Positions 6,089 to 6,106 of a DNA stretch of 6,106 nucleotides are shown here, in pieces (position 1 is the first letter of the stretch; each line of letters opens with the position of its first letter). The stretch is from positions 1-6,106 of the forward strand of contig JAIVIH010000391.1 in the NCBI GenBank assembly GCA_020200615.1, written 5' to 3'. Below the pieces are notes generated by a model. The model saw nothing but the letters and a program-made list of their open reading frames with translations. It was not told where the DNA came from and searched no databases. This stretch comes from Actinomycetota bacterium. GTDB taxonomy: Bacteria > Actinomycetota > Acidimicrobiia > Acidimicrobiales > AC-14. Position numbers and translations under genes: made by a program.

Positions 6089-6106
6089 GGAGGGACCGTA
6101 CTCCGT

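Noticed and set aside
1..6106. Search by eye for CRISPR arrays, tRNA genes, insertion-sequence ends and long direct repeats
   Set aside because: No regularly spaced repeats, cloverleaf-like segments, transposase motifs or terminal inverted repeats were recognised.

Overview
The window is a GC-rich chromosomal segment, about 70 to 78 percent G+C in the lines I counted. The gene families suggest a high-GC actinobacterium, perhaps an Acidimicrobiia-like lineage, probably from an environmental or metagenomic source. The support is a BTAD/SARP-type regulator, a short HhH-PHP protein, a small MOSC protein and a two-part PrmC-like methyltransferase. Taxonomy is inferred from family type and composition, not from any search.

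Layout from left to right. Positions 2-1105 (+) hold the C-terminal part of a BTAD regulator that runs in from outside the window. Three bases after its stop is the convergent end of a broken YfcE-type metallophosphoesterase (1353-1109, -), whose middle is missing and whose two halves lie in different frames. Divergent from it, with starts touching, is an intact HhH-PHP phosphoesterase (1352-2407, +). A MOSC-domain protein follows 45 bases later (2453-3007, +). Convergent to that is the C-terminal part of a dimeric alpha/beta-barrel (ABM-like) protein (3539-3060, -). Its upstream end runs directly into a plus-strand polytopic membrane-protein remnant, DUF998-like, with family-like sequence only from about 3535 to 4020. 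That remnant stops resembling a protein exactly where the stop codon of an intact minus-strand Hcp gene begins (4509-4021). Upstream of hcp on the same strand is a 500-residue SAM-dependent methyltransferase (6088-4586).

No single pathway links the genes; most look like ordinary housekeeping or accessory enzymes. Two things stand out. First, there is a complete Hcp (type VI secretion tube subunit) with no other secretion gene in view, lower G+C than its neighbours, and a genomic background that looks monoderm. Second, three gene-breaking junctions (about 1270-1292, 3505-3545 and 4020/4021) fall within 2.8 kb. This fits either local gene decay by deletion or chimeric assembly or amplification, and the sequence alone cannot separate the two. 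There is no stretch over 300 bases without a gene, and I saw no tRNA, rRNA, CRISPR array, insertion sequence or riboswitch.
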